64,000 bases of DNA from Owenia fusiformis. Its lineage: Eukaryota; Annelida; Polychaeta; Sabellida; Oweniidae. Numbering within the stretch: the first letter of the stretch is position 1; each line of letters starts with the position of its first letter. The stretch lies in NCBI GenBank assembly GCA_903813345.2, contig CAIIXF020000003.1, positions 30,459,248-30,523,247 on the forward strand. The letters are read 5' to 3'. Positions 52,650 through 64,000 of this stretch are shown in pieces. The notes under the pieces are model-generated. The model made no database searches and was not told the origin of the DNA. It worked only from the letters and a program-made list of their open reading frames with translations. The position numbers and the translations under genes were made by a program.

Positions 52650-55600
52650 ATTAGGCTCATATTTGTAAACTGAAACTGCGGCTGTCGAGACAGGTGTTAT
52701 ATAATACATGACAAATAAGCCTGATGTAGATCAGAATGTTTATATCTATTTCTTCCTTGTTTATATTCATCATTAGCTCGCGTACGAAATTAAGAAAATC
52801 ATGGATAGTAGGCGAAGCTACACAAGGAATGCGTGCATTTGTTTTCGTATAATTAACGCGCGTAATTTACGTCTGTACATGTGTAAACAAACGATATCCA
52901 TGGAGTTCGCCAATCATTAAAAGTTGCCTTTTCCAAGGAGCAATATTGGTGAAATTGACTTTGCAAAGCAGAGATGGTATCACTACGCCAAAAGGATAGT
53001 TACTGGGAACACTAGATCAGCGATCACTATCATTCCTGGAGTTATTAATCTCAGGAGAAGAGTGTAGCGAATACCTGAATACTGTTCAATGTCCATGTTG
53101 CCAACTTGCCATCCCAATTGATATAGCAGAGGATTTGTTTACAGAGTCAATAAACAAATCATGGTTTTTTAGCTCATCATTTGGAAGGTTATCTTCTTTA
53201 AGTATACATTAGCATCGCCGTGCGTAATAATACTTCGAGAAATGAGCTTTAATTTTCTAGTTCTAATAGCATTTGAATGTAAATTATGTTTAAAATGTTC
53301 TAGCTAATTAGACAATTGTATTAAAAATGTTGCGAAATTTCTTGCGCAAAATATTGTAATGCTTCAAGTACTTATTACACAAAACTGATTTCGCAAAATA
53401 TCGATGTATTGTCGACACATTATAAAGCACAATCTATCTATCATGATATTAGTTTTATTTTAGAATTTAATCATTGTCACAAGCCGAAAGTTTTTCTCTA
53501 TAGACGTTAACTTATTTAACTTATTTCACGATATCAAGATAGTAGATTAATACACAAGCGCCAAAGAAACAAAACAAGTTACATATCTGGTAATTGTCAA
53601 TGAGTAACCAGTGTAGAAAATTCTGAGCTTTGCAACCTAGAAAATGTAATTAGCTCATCGTATGTAACTATTATTATATGACCCCTTTAACCATGTTTAA
53701 CAAACACACGCAACTCAGCCAAATATGAGCAAGACATGCATTCATTCAGAACCTCCCTGATTCTAATAGACAGTGTCAACTAATGAATGTGTCCATAAAA
53801 CTGAATTTAGTGAACTTTCCAAGGTATACATACTTATATAAATAGTTATTTAAGTAACTCATACCTCTCGTCACAGAGTATAGGTATCCACTTTAAATAG
53901 ATGGATGCAACAAGAGACGCATAGATAACACAGTTGTCTCCTTAGAATGTGAATGAGTAATACGCACGCTATCTCTTACACACGGCTCTTCTACAACTCA
54001 ACATCACAACATATGTTAAGTGACAAAAATAACCCTAGTTTTTTATGTTTGAACTGAGATAAGGATAGCCTGCATGGCATTGATATTGTGAAGGTCTGGT
54101 TTACCCCGAGGTAAATATCTTATTATTAGCAGGTAAAGGGTTAGAATGCCCATTATCCCTACTACTGAGTATTCTTACACGAAAACTACAACTAGATCTT
54201 GCTTTATCTATGTATGTTATTAGATCACTGTACGAGTTCGTTCAATAAGTTTTGCAGGATGTTTTAATATGCAGTGTTGAATGAATTCATTTTGGACCTC
54301 ATTTCGAAAGGTTAGACTTGCTATCTGAAAATGTATAGCCCTCTTTCTAATTTTTAAAGTTTATTTGATTTGGCCCTAAAACTTCCCCGGAACCCCACGG
54401 ACAGAGGCAGCACCCCCCCCCCACACACACACACACTCGTGCACACTTCAATTAATATGCAGATTCATTTTCATGACACATCTAGTAACACACAACTATA
54501 ACACCACTGCTGGCGATTGGGTTCCTCGTGTATCTGATGCATCTCAATAAAATATGTTAGTGTTGACTCCTTCTTCACATATTATATGTACCAATGCTTA
54601 AAGAAATCATAAAACTTATTAAACACCCACAGCGTCTGTACAAGCATCATGTTGACTCGGTTTCAGTCAATGATAAAAGAATATTTATGAAAAGATGGCA
54701 GTCCAGCTGCTAACATGCATTCTCAAAAAATATAGTCAACTGTGCTGTCATCTTTATATCGGCCTAAAACATATGGTAAAAATGCAGCCGTTTGAATAAA
54801 TCGCCACAAGTTTGTTGAATTTCCATGGGATTTGTGCTAGATGAGCAGTATATACAGGGTGACCAAAAAATTGTTCCTTATTTTGGAATGATATCAAATT
54901 TGATATAATTGCATGTATGATTTTTAGACTAAGAGTATATTTTTCGCACAGGCATGATCAGAAATGTTTAGAAATACGCGTGGTCTCTGGTTTCAAAAAA
55001 TGTAATGATAAGTATGGTTGTCTGAATGAGGGGGTGCTTCGGGTTCGACAGCATTCCTTTTTTGAGCCAATCCCCATCAATCAGCAGAAGAACTATGCGT
55101 TCTAACCGAAAACGGTGAAGCTCGGCATTAGTGCAAGCTATGATGATGGAGGACTGTTGTTCTACATATGGCAAACTGAACGAGTTGATTGCTGGAATAT
55201 AAATATGGAGACCATCCGAACTTGGAGTTTTCATTTAACTTTGAACACAACCTGTTGCTGTTGCTAGTATTTTATTATGTCCTTTGTATACTTGTATCTT
55301 TCATTTGGAAATGAAAAAAAACACAATTAAAATAAAAAAAGTTCATTGCTGATTCAGAGCTGATCCGTTACTCCTAAAATGGCCTATTCAGGGATTTATA
55401 GAATTTAAAAACCGATGAATAGGGGTACACTCCCATCCATAAGCCACAATAGGCTAACGTGTTAAAGCCACTCTATGTTTATTTAATGTTGCTTTTCATA
55501 ACCTGCAAAGAAAAAATGATAATGCAAATGGAAATGTATCTTGACTTTAAATTTCCTATACCTCCAAATTTTCAAATTTTTTCCTCAATTTTTACAATTG

Positions 55601-56820
55601 GTCAAAAATTCATGACAAATTCTTGAAAATCGACATTCCCATGTAAAACCATGTGAAATGTTAGGTTTGCCGCAAGTCATCCATCAATCTGAGTTCTCCC
55701 AAAAATACAAGTTAGGTAGACATTTGAATTTGCTCATTTTAGCTTCACAAAATCGATGTGTTTCTTCAGGTTTAAAAAAGCTATAGGTCTCTAAAGTCAA
55801 AATAATTTTTCAAGAAACCTCTCCCATAGAAAAACCACAAGGTAAAAATGATTTCCAAAAGGACGATTCTCGGTTTGGAGAACGAAGTTCATCAATCTAA
55901 ATGAGCATTATCCCTGCTTCGGAAAAATTTGATATTTTTACATAATATAGATTTGAATGTCCTCTTTTGAATAGTCATAATTTAATTTGGGTAATATTTC
56001 TAGATCTTTCGCAAAAAAATATTAGCGCAGTACACTGATGAACTTCTTTCCCCAAATCGAGACTTGTATTTTATTGAATCGGTCAAATTGAACGTTATCC
56101 CTGCTTCAGACCAATTTGTTAATTTTACATCTTGTAGATTTAAATGTCCTCTTTTGAATATTCATAGTTTAATTTGGGTAATATTTCTATATTTTTCATT
56201 AAAAAAATTATTAACCCAGGAGACTGTTCTCCAAACCGAGAATCGTCCTTTACTTTGAAGCTGTCTGTTCAAGTAAACTAAACACTAAGCGTGCAAAATA
56301 AGTTAATAAAATAATTTTTTAGTAAATTTTCTTGATAGATTTTGTTCCGAAACACAACAGTTCCCCGTGGTTTACATTGGAATGAAGATTTTCAAAATTC
56401 AGTAAAAATTTGCCATCAATTCTAGTTTCGAAAAGGTGTTTACTGTACACCCATTGTATCCTCGTTTATCCTGTTCTATTGGATGTGTTGATATGAATGC
56501 GTGCGCAGTCTGTAATCCAATATATTTGATTTTCACTTCGCATCTTAGAATTGGACATTTGTCTGCAGAATAATTCATTGGAGACTTTGCATTGCCTGTT
56601 TAGTGAACATACATACGTAAAAAGTACGTACAGTTCAATGATTAGAGATAATATGTTATAGTTTCTAACAAAGACGCGTGTAAGTGTCTATCTTGAAGTA
56701 AAAAATTATGTATTCACTTGAACTCTGTTTAGACAATTCTTACAAGTACTTGTATTCGTGACAGATCATCTCATCTCAAATATCTCAGATAAGTTGCCAG
56801 CATAATTTCACTTCATTGTG
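52650..56820. other. Intergenic with repeat fragments; no gene seen
   Basis: No convincing coding exon. A single transposon end CAGGGTGACC (54855) has no partner and is probably truncated. About 55426-56440 is related to the palindromic element at 4876-5681 (TACACTCCCATCCATAAG, CTCCCATAGAAA). The promoter of the plus-strand M1 gene should lie in the last few hundred bases; no TATA box stands out. Confidence 0.5.
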
Positions 56821-56825
56821 ATAGC

Positions 56826-59800
56826 ATGGATTCGGACAAGGAGAATCTGCGTCTCTCTGATATATCCATGGCCAACAGTGGTACTTCTCTAAATGTTGGC
56901 ACGATGGGAAGCACTAAAGGAACTGGTTGTTACATCAGTAGGCTCATTGGATTCATTCTTGCGTTCCTCGTTGTAGCGGTTTGCGTATGCGTTGGCCTTA
57001 TTGTACATTTTGCGGCACCTGGTCGCAAGCTCGCGTGCGAATGTAACTGCGGTGAATGGAATACAGTAGTGCCGCCCCTGGCCTCAACCATGTTGCCTCC
57101 TTCTACGGACAGACTCCTCGGGATATGCCAGAATGTGTCAACTGAAATAGATACCTGTAAGTAAATGGAATAAATACTACATACACCTTGATTTTCCCGA
57201 AGTTTGAAATTCAACAATTTGAATTAACATGTAAGATTAGATATCGCAATTATGTAAATTAGTTTGCTGGAATTTCCTCACAACCACTAATCAACATAAA
57301 CGAATCCACTATAGCTAATGCAGTAACAGTTACATTGAAGTTCAACCTACTTTTTAGATATAAAATCAGAATGAAAATTTAGAAAACACAAAGATGGCAA
57401 AATTTAAAAAGTTAGTTTCATATTAACAAATTAAATCGTTCATATTGATAGTCTGGGCAATAATACAAAAGACGCAAATCGAAACAGAACAATAAACGGT
57501 AACATTTGTCAACATTGTAATTCATTTTGAATTGTATTTCAAGAAATGTCTTATCTTTCAAAGAACATGGCTTGACAATATATTTGGACTCTATCACACA
57601 TACACTTAAACTGAACAGGCACACGTATCTATCAACTATTCTGCAAGTGCTAATGCACGTGCATTGTATTCAATGGACGATCACATGAGTCTAAACGTCA
57701 TCTCGCATATGACGGTGATTGGACCCATATGAAAGCATCAGAGAATGCAAAACAAAGTCCATCCGCGCCATGATTGACAGATATACTGAAAACCCTGGTG
57801 CAATGTTCCAATTTGATTTTTGAAGACCCCCGTGTTATCCTCTGCCTTCCTCTAGCACACATGTAGCATATATGTTACCTTTAAGACCCAAGTAATTGAA
57901 TTATGCAGTGATTTATTTAAACACCATAGTCAGGGTCAACTTCTCATTCAGGTCAACAAATTTTTCATTTGGCCCTTCAACATTTTTTGTGGAATATTTC
58001 TTGGACGGCAGCTGCTATATTTGCAATACATGAACAATATAGCTCATACTTTAGATCTACATAATGTTTATATGTCTAAAAAATACACAAATATTTGGTC
58101 GATCGTGAAACGATATTAGAAATGTTAGAGAAAGTTTTAGTTTTTAATAGCATTTCGACAAGTCTTGGGAAAACACATATTTTTGTTAAAAGTTTATATT
58201 TAAGGAATAAATAATGATAGGCCATTCAATATAAACATAAAAATGAAAACAGTGTTCAGAGAATTAGGAATGGGGGTCCATAAAATAACCAAACTTGCTG
58301 TTATTTTCGCCATTCATAGGTGTAAAGTGACTGAAGTCACAATACATTTAAATAGAGTCCGGGGGTGCATCTATGGAGAAATAGAGAACGTTCATTATTG
58401 CCTAGGCTGCATTCTGATTGGTTTAGAAATTCAACTAGAGCATAGACAAATAGACGATATTTAAGTCATATATTCGTAAATTGAACATTTGTTTTTGTTG
58501 TTTTGTTGATTTGATGTAAATTGATACTTCAAACCAAAGATTAACGTGCTAAAGTTGCTGTTGTCCTTTTCGAATAATATTTAATTATTATACACTTGGT
58601 AAAATCGTTAGAATAAAAGCATATATTACATTATATATTGCAATTATTACATCATATTATATTTTATGATATTATATTTACTATATTATATTATAACATA
58701 TTATATCATACTTGTATTGCAAGGGAACAAGATATAATCAGCACAATATACTTTATTATCTAGAGATCTAAATTTAATATTTGTACATAAATACATTTAA
58801 TTCCAATTGTCTCAGTATATTGCCCAGGATGTACTGCCAATGTTAAATTCTTTTCCTAACTATAGAATTATTCGCACTAATTACTGTTCTTATTCAGCAT
58901 TTTCAAAGTATTATTTGCTCGTTCTTATGAATCCGAGCAGAATATTGCATTTCATTTGAAATTCTGTTTTTTCCCAAAATATTATTTCCTCATATTAATA
59001 TGTTTTCGTGATGTTAAAATTGCATATAATTGGTCGTAAAATGGTCGTATTCAATCAGTGATTGCAGTCTAATAGTTGCTTTCCAAAATCCAATGGTCTA
59101 TAGAAGTCACATGACTAGTCACGAAGCCTTTCGTCAAAAATTCGTGAAAGATGCTATTAATGTTCATTAATATTCGCCTTAGTTAAATATTGTCATCAAC
59201 TAGAATTCAATACTTGTTCGTTACCTGCAAACATTTTAAAGTGATATGTAATGTATACCGTTCGTAGAGATAATTCTCGTTGATAGAACTCCTGGACTTT
59301 ATTCATTTTGTAGGAATATAAATGTTGTGTATATAAACTAATATGTTCGTATTCTTACTTATTGCAATATTATAAATTTATACGTAAAATATAGTCTATA
59401 TCATGAATTACTACATGCCATGTATTACACATGTAATCCATGTCATGTATTCGTTGAATGTATCCTTCGTGATTGATGAGCTGGGCACAAACGTGATTGT
59501 CAAGTATAAAAAAAGGAGTTAATGTTTAAGACTCAAAATCACTCGATATCACACATAACATGTTTAATAAAAGACAATAGAAAACCTTCTAAATGTGATA
59601 GATTGAATGTTCCCTGACAGCCTTGGCTCTTATCGAGGACAAACAAAACATAAATAGATATGTTTGCTGTTATTTGACCATTGTATTTTTGAAGTTATCA
59701 TTATTTTTGGGTTTTCACATGTTTTCTATTAGTCCGTCCACACGCAAACAATAAATAAATGGTAGTTAAGAAATATGCCTCTTTATCATGTGGGAATTGT

Positions 59801-62706
59801 TTAGTTTAATATTGTTAATTGTTTTAACCACATGCCGCAAAGTCAACACAGTGTAACTATATACAATTGAGATGTTGACCTCAAGCATAACTCAAATTAA
59901 CCCGAACTCTATGCCGCCAACGCTGCCATAAATCTGTGTTATATTCTTCGAATCATCATGGGCAAAACAGTGCCATATGAGATAATATAAACCACTTGCA
60001 CTGCAGCATTGGTTGACTTGATTCTTAACTAAAACTTTCAAAAATGTATTTGGTATAGAGATGGTTCAAATAGGGTCAGTGTTGGTGAGAGTTTCACATG
60101 TCAAATGTTGCTCTAGTTACGATCAAAGAACACATTGTCTAATTGAATAGTTGAATTATAATTAGTTGATTTACATAAATAAAAGCGATTCTTACAAAAG
60201 GGACGCATGTTGTATCATACATCTCAAACTTTTCTACGATCATTTCACAGTTCAGAATCCTGTTAAGAACTCATTTTGGAATAATTAACGACCCGGTCAG
60301 TATTTTCCAGTTTTCTAATACCAGCATGATATAACATTTTAACATATAAAATGGATAAGGCAGAGCATAGAGGACAGAATGGTATGTCACCTGACCTGCA
60401 TTTACATGTTTACCACGTCCAAAAATAACTCATTTCATCGATATTCTCAATTAATTAAATAGAATCAAAAGTTTATAGTGTATCTTTGTTGAGTAATTGT
60501 ATAAATGCACATTTTACATTCAAATGGACAGAATTAACTAAAATCAACTTGCACTTTGTAGGTTTTTGCCCAAAGCCCAAACCTCCAGAAATCCTACCTC
60601 CCCCAACCCCTCCTACAAGACCAGATGGACTGAGACTTCCAACAAATATCATACCATCCCACTACAACATTGAACTACAACCAAACGTGTATGCGAAAGA
60701 TGAAAATGGCGACTTCCAATTTACAGGAAAAGTAGATATTAAAGTGACATGTGTGTCATCTACTGACCAGATCATTCTGCACATTGACGAGCTCACTGTA
60801 AACTCGGTGTCTATCAAAGATAGTGCTATGAATGAAGTCACGCCTGCTGGTTGGAGCGAGGACAAGGAGCGACATTTCTTGGTTATTGATATGGGGAGCC
60901 GTCTCCCTGCAGGAGAATACACATTGGGATTCACCTGCAATGGATCCCTTGTAAAATCGAGTTTCAGAGGATTGTTTCTCAGCTCATATAAAACAAAACA
61001 GAATGAAACAAGGTAGAGTATTATATACTACTGTACTATATTATATTTGCCATATCTCATATTTTACTGCTTTCTTGCTCCTTGCATGTAAATGACACGA
61101 ACACTTGTTGTCTTGTTAACATTTTAGGTATTTAGCTGCCACGCAATTTGAAACAACATATCTTCGAAAGGTATTCCCTTGTTTTGACGAACCTGCTCTG
61201 AAAGCTACATATGACGTCACTCTCGTAAGAAAGTCACACTTTTCGTCAATTTCAAATATGGAAATCAAAGAACAAATCAATAGGTATATGTTAACATTAT
61301 TATTTTCATTAATTTGTACACGGACCTCTGTCTTCGGATAGAGGGTCAATGACTAAACGAACTTTTTTCATGTAATTCTGGAGGAGTGGTATTTAAATTG
61401 ACTTTGTTTTTTAAAACATTATAGGACAATGTTTTAACATTATCGGGTGTTCCAAAAAATGAGACACTTTTTGCCAGGTATTTTCCCAGCAACTGATTAA
61501 CCAAATTCACTGAAAATTTGTACAAATTAGCCTGAGAGTATCATTAGATAGTTGTGAAAAATATAAAAAGATGAAGTAAATATTCTGCGAGTAATTAAAA
61601 ATTCAAAATAGCATGTCAAAAATCCCCATACCGGAGCTCTGCGATGAGACCTCTATAGTGGTTGTACCAGCTATCAGGTGATAGCAATTATTAATACGTC
61701 CAAATAGCTTGTCAGTGTGTCATGTCTACTTAAATCATTTCATTCTTCCCAAATATCCAAAATCCATCATTCTCAAAATTCATTGGAGGTGATATTGTTA
61801 GAATAAATACGGAAAGGTATTTTGCTTGAAAATGATTTGATGTGAGATTTACATCGATATTGGTTATTTTTACATACTGTCTCCATTTCAACAATATACA
61901 CATAATATAAAGCCAATCTATAGCGTATTCATAGCACTAGCTGAAGAGATACCCTAAAGTGCCCCAAGCAAAGTTTTCAAATAATTTAGCTCATCTTTTG
62001 CTGAGAAATCACTTGTCAAATTGCTTCCCATTTTTGGAATAAACGCGATAAAATTCTCATTTTATGGCATTGCTCCTGTATGGGATATTTTGACATGCCA
62101 TCTTAAATTTCTCACACAACATTTATTTGATCTTTGTTATATTTTTGTACCTTGCTAACGATACTCCTGAGCCTCTTTTGTACAAATTGGTCCATCGGTT
62201 GCCGAGAAAATACTTGTCAAAAAGTGTCTCATTTTTGAGACACCCGATTTACTGCACATGTACCATTAAAATATATATAACTATGATTGATTACAATTTT
62301 ATGTTCAGGGATGATGATTGGGTAGCAGACGTATACAAGACTACAGTAAAGATGTCACCCTACTTACTTGCATTCGTTGTATCTGACTTCAAGTCAAAGA
62401 ATTACACAACTAAAGCGGGAACATTTGTAAGTCAACAATATCTGAGTTCTTAGTCTATGTTTGAAATTCTAGATTAAACAGTGAATAAAGTTACACTTTT
62501 ATCTTTTAAGACCATAACCAGATTCAAATGTTATAAGATTAATTTTGTGGTTTTAATATCGGAATACGTTTTATTTTAGTTCCGCCATTGGGCACGACCA
62601 GATTATGTTGACGAAGGTTTACTTGATTACAGCCTCGGCGTTAGTGGGAGAATTTTAGAGTTTTTTGAAGATTACACTGGAGTAAAATATCCTCTTAACA
62701 AAACAG
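56826..62706 (+). CDS. M1 family metallopeptidase (aminopeptidase N-like), 5' portion
   Basis: Five exons join in frame: 56826-57156, 60562-61012, 61128-61283, 62309-62426 and 62580-62706 (intron phases 1, 2, 2, 0, 1), giving about 394 residues. The start has a cytosolic tail of about 39 residues, one membrane segment (about 40-63, [13 protein letters not shown]) and a Cys/Pro-rich stalk, the type II layout of aminopeptidase N. Family motifs follow: [62 protein letters not shown] and [10 protein letters not shown]. The GAMEN substrate motif and the HExxH...E zinc site are expected in later exons beyond the window, so activity cannot be judged. The enzyme would trim N-terminal residues from extracellular peptides. 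Intron 3 holds a MITE. Confidence 0.9.
57157..60561. other. Intron 1 of the M1 peptidase gene; no further feature
   Basis: A 3.4 kb intron between the membrane-anchor exon and the first ectodomain exon. It is AT-rich, with an (ATATT)-rich stretch at about 58640-58720. No exon or repeat with clear ends was seen. Confidence 0.6.
61442..62248. mobile_element. MITE with CGGGTGTTCCAAAAAATGAG ends, about 0.8 kb
   Basis: The left end CGGGTGTTCCAAAAAATGAG, then ACACTTTTTG, is inverted at the right (CAAAAAGTGTCTCATTTTTG, then AGACACCCG). Similarity continues inward for about 80 bp (TTTGTACAAATTAG and TTGTACAAATTGG). It sits in intron 3 of the M1 gene. No transposase was seen. Confidence 0.8.
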
Positions 62707-63079
62707 GTAAGCATCTAATCATGTGATCCAATAAATACCATAGAGACCTTACAAAATATATATATTAGAATGTTCAGCCTATGAAAATCAGCACACGCAT
62801 GTGGAATTGACCAAAACTGTAGGTATAAATGAATGGCCTCTTTTGGTTCAAAACTGCATTTTAATGTAAAAATCCATACAAACGAAGACATCATAGATAT
62901 ACAGTAGATGTATTTATTTGCATGCATTTAAATGTTGTTACATCTCCATATCAACATGTTTCAGGTCTCTCGGGAGCTATACATTGTACAATACGAAATT
63001 GTGTGTCTTGGATATAAAAATATGAGATAGTATGGAACTTTCTTTGGTCAGAAATATTCAATACAATGTCTTTCTAACT

Positions 63080-64000
63080 AGTTTTTATGTCCCCACACTA
63101 TATTGTCGGCCTAGGCGCGTCTGTCCGTCTGTCCGTTCGTCTGTCCGTCCGTCCGTACGTCCGGCAGTTTTCTTCAAAACCGCTACAGATATCACCTTCA
63201 AATTCAAACTCGATACCTACTTCCTGTCGGCCATTTTGAAGTCAAATGCTAAAATCCTTGTCTGCAAACTTTAAGAAAAATGGCTTCACAGTTGCTTTTG
63301 AAACTTTAACATCTTGTTCAGCTCACTTCATTCTACATCTGATTAGGTTTTGGACCTGTCAGCCATTTTGAATGTTTTAAGAAAAGTTAGCGCGCGATAA
63401 TACTTTGTATCATATTGAATGGTGTTTTTCAGTTTTCATACTTTAACTATTTAGTAGCTTTATAAATAATTTCAGGTGTTCTTTGTTGTAAAAGCTAGCC
63501 TATGTTATTGTTAACAGTAGTTATATGTGATAATTTTGTTAAAAGAAATCAGCAAAAACTCATAATCACTTTTTTATTGTCGGCCATTTTGGATTTTTCC
63601 GTCTTAAAATCTTGTCTGTAAAGTCTTGTCTACGCGTTTTCAGGTGAACCGTTTGGTAGATCAATTTCAAATTTTCAGGGATGATTTTTAGTATGAAAAT
63701 CTAGATCTGATTAGTTTTTGGGCATTCTGGGTAAATGTCAAGGCAGCAATTTTGGAGTTTCCGTCCTAAAAGCTTGTCTGTAAAGTCTTGTCTACATATT
63801 TCCAGGTGAACTATTTGGTAGATCAATTTCAAATTTTCAGGGATGATTCTAAGTATGAAAATCTAGATCTGATTAGTTTTTTGGCATTCTGGATAAATGT
63901 TAAGGCAGCCATTTTGGATTTTCCATCTTAAAATCTTGCCCATAAAGTCTTGTCTACACTTTTTTAGGTTAACCGTGTGGTAGATCAATTTCAAATTTTC
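63080..64000. repeat. Dispersed repeat, inverted copy of the 27720-29110 family
   Basis: TTGTCGGCCATTTTGGA, AAAGTCTTGTCTAC and GATCAATTTCAAATTTTCAG recur with a spacing of about 160 bp, reverse complementary to the block at 27720-29110. A CCGTCTGTCCGT microsatellite (about 63118-63165) precedes it. It lies in intron 5 of the M1 gene and runs off the window. Confidence 0.85.

Noticed and set aside
52304-52660. 118-codon minus-strand frame
   Set aside because: Lies within a repeat with inverted ATACCTGCCAAC ends, with no recognisable domain or splice context.
54917-55234. Frames on both strands next to a CAGGGTGACC transposon end
   Set aside because: No transposase motif was found and no right end is present; treated as repeat debris.

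Overview
This is eukaryotic, animal-type DNA: AT-rich, with short exons bounded by GT/AG introns, long introns, many nonautonomous DNA transposons and minisatellites. It carries no bacterial-type operons. The domain families (F5/8 type C, F-type lectin-like halves, trefoil, EGF, PAN, C-type lectin, TSP1, M1 aminopeptidase) point to a marine invertebrate. A non-vertebrate deuterostome or a lophotrochozoan would fit; the sequence alone does not decide.

Positions 1-39921 (minus strand): one very large mosaic, apparently secreted, lectin-like gene. I could read 54 coding exons from a signal-peptide exon at 39855-39921 down to an exon cut by the window start. Every splice phase agrees across all 54 exons, giving about 3,236 codons with no stop. 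Domain order from the N-terminus: signal peptide, TSP1, EGF, trefoil, FTP N-half, trefoil, F5/8C x2, FTP C-half, three FTP domains, FTP N-half, an unrecognised domain, FTP C-half, a divergent FTP, F5/8C x2, PAN x2, an FDDxxW galactose-binding-like domain, FTP C-half with a Cys tail, CTLD N-part, F5/8C x2, CTLD C-part, EGF, trefoil, FTP x2, FTP N-half (partial). FTP means the F-type (fucolectin) lectin fold, here built from two exons.

The main surprise is that three lectin domains are split by whole inserted domains at phase-1 introns. The clearest is a C-type lectin whose two parts flank a pair of F5/8C domains. Direct joining of the flanking exons rebuilds a canonical CTLD, so either a nested domain architecture or exon-skipping splice forms are implied.

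Positions 40000-48200: no intact gene recognised. There is a decayed trefoil exon copy, a 2.7 kb foldback element with 21-bp minisatellite arms, a promoter-like motif cluster near 44.34-44.41 kb, and a 1.6 kb inverted-repeat element around 45.2-46.8 kb. Positions 48275-49483 (minus): a 402-residue, basic, Trp-motif protein that I do not recognise. Positions 49.5-56.8 kb: intergenic, with transposon-like repeats. Positions 56826-62706 (plus): the first five coding exons of a type II membrane M1 (aminopeptidase N-like) metallopeptidase. The catalytic exons lie beyond the window.

Exon boundaries were set by eye from reading frame, phase and splice consensus. Domain names rest on recognised motifs. 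No database search was possible.
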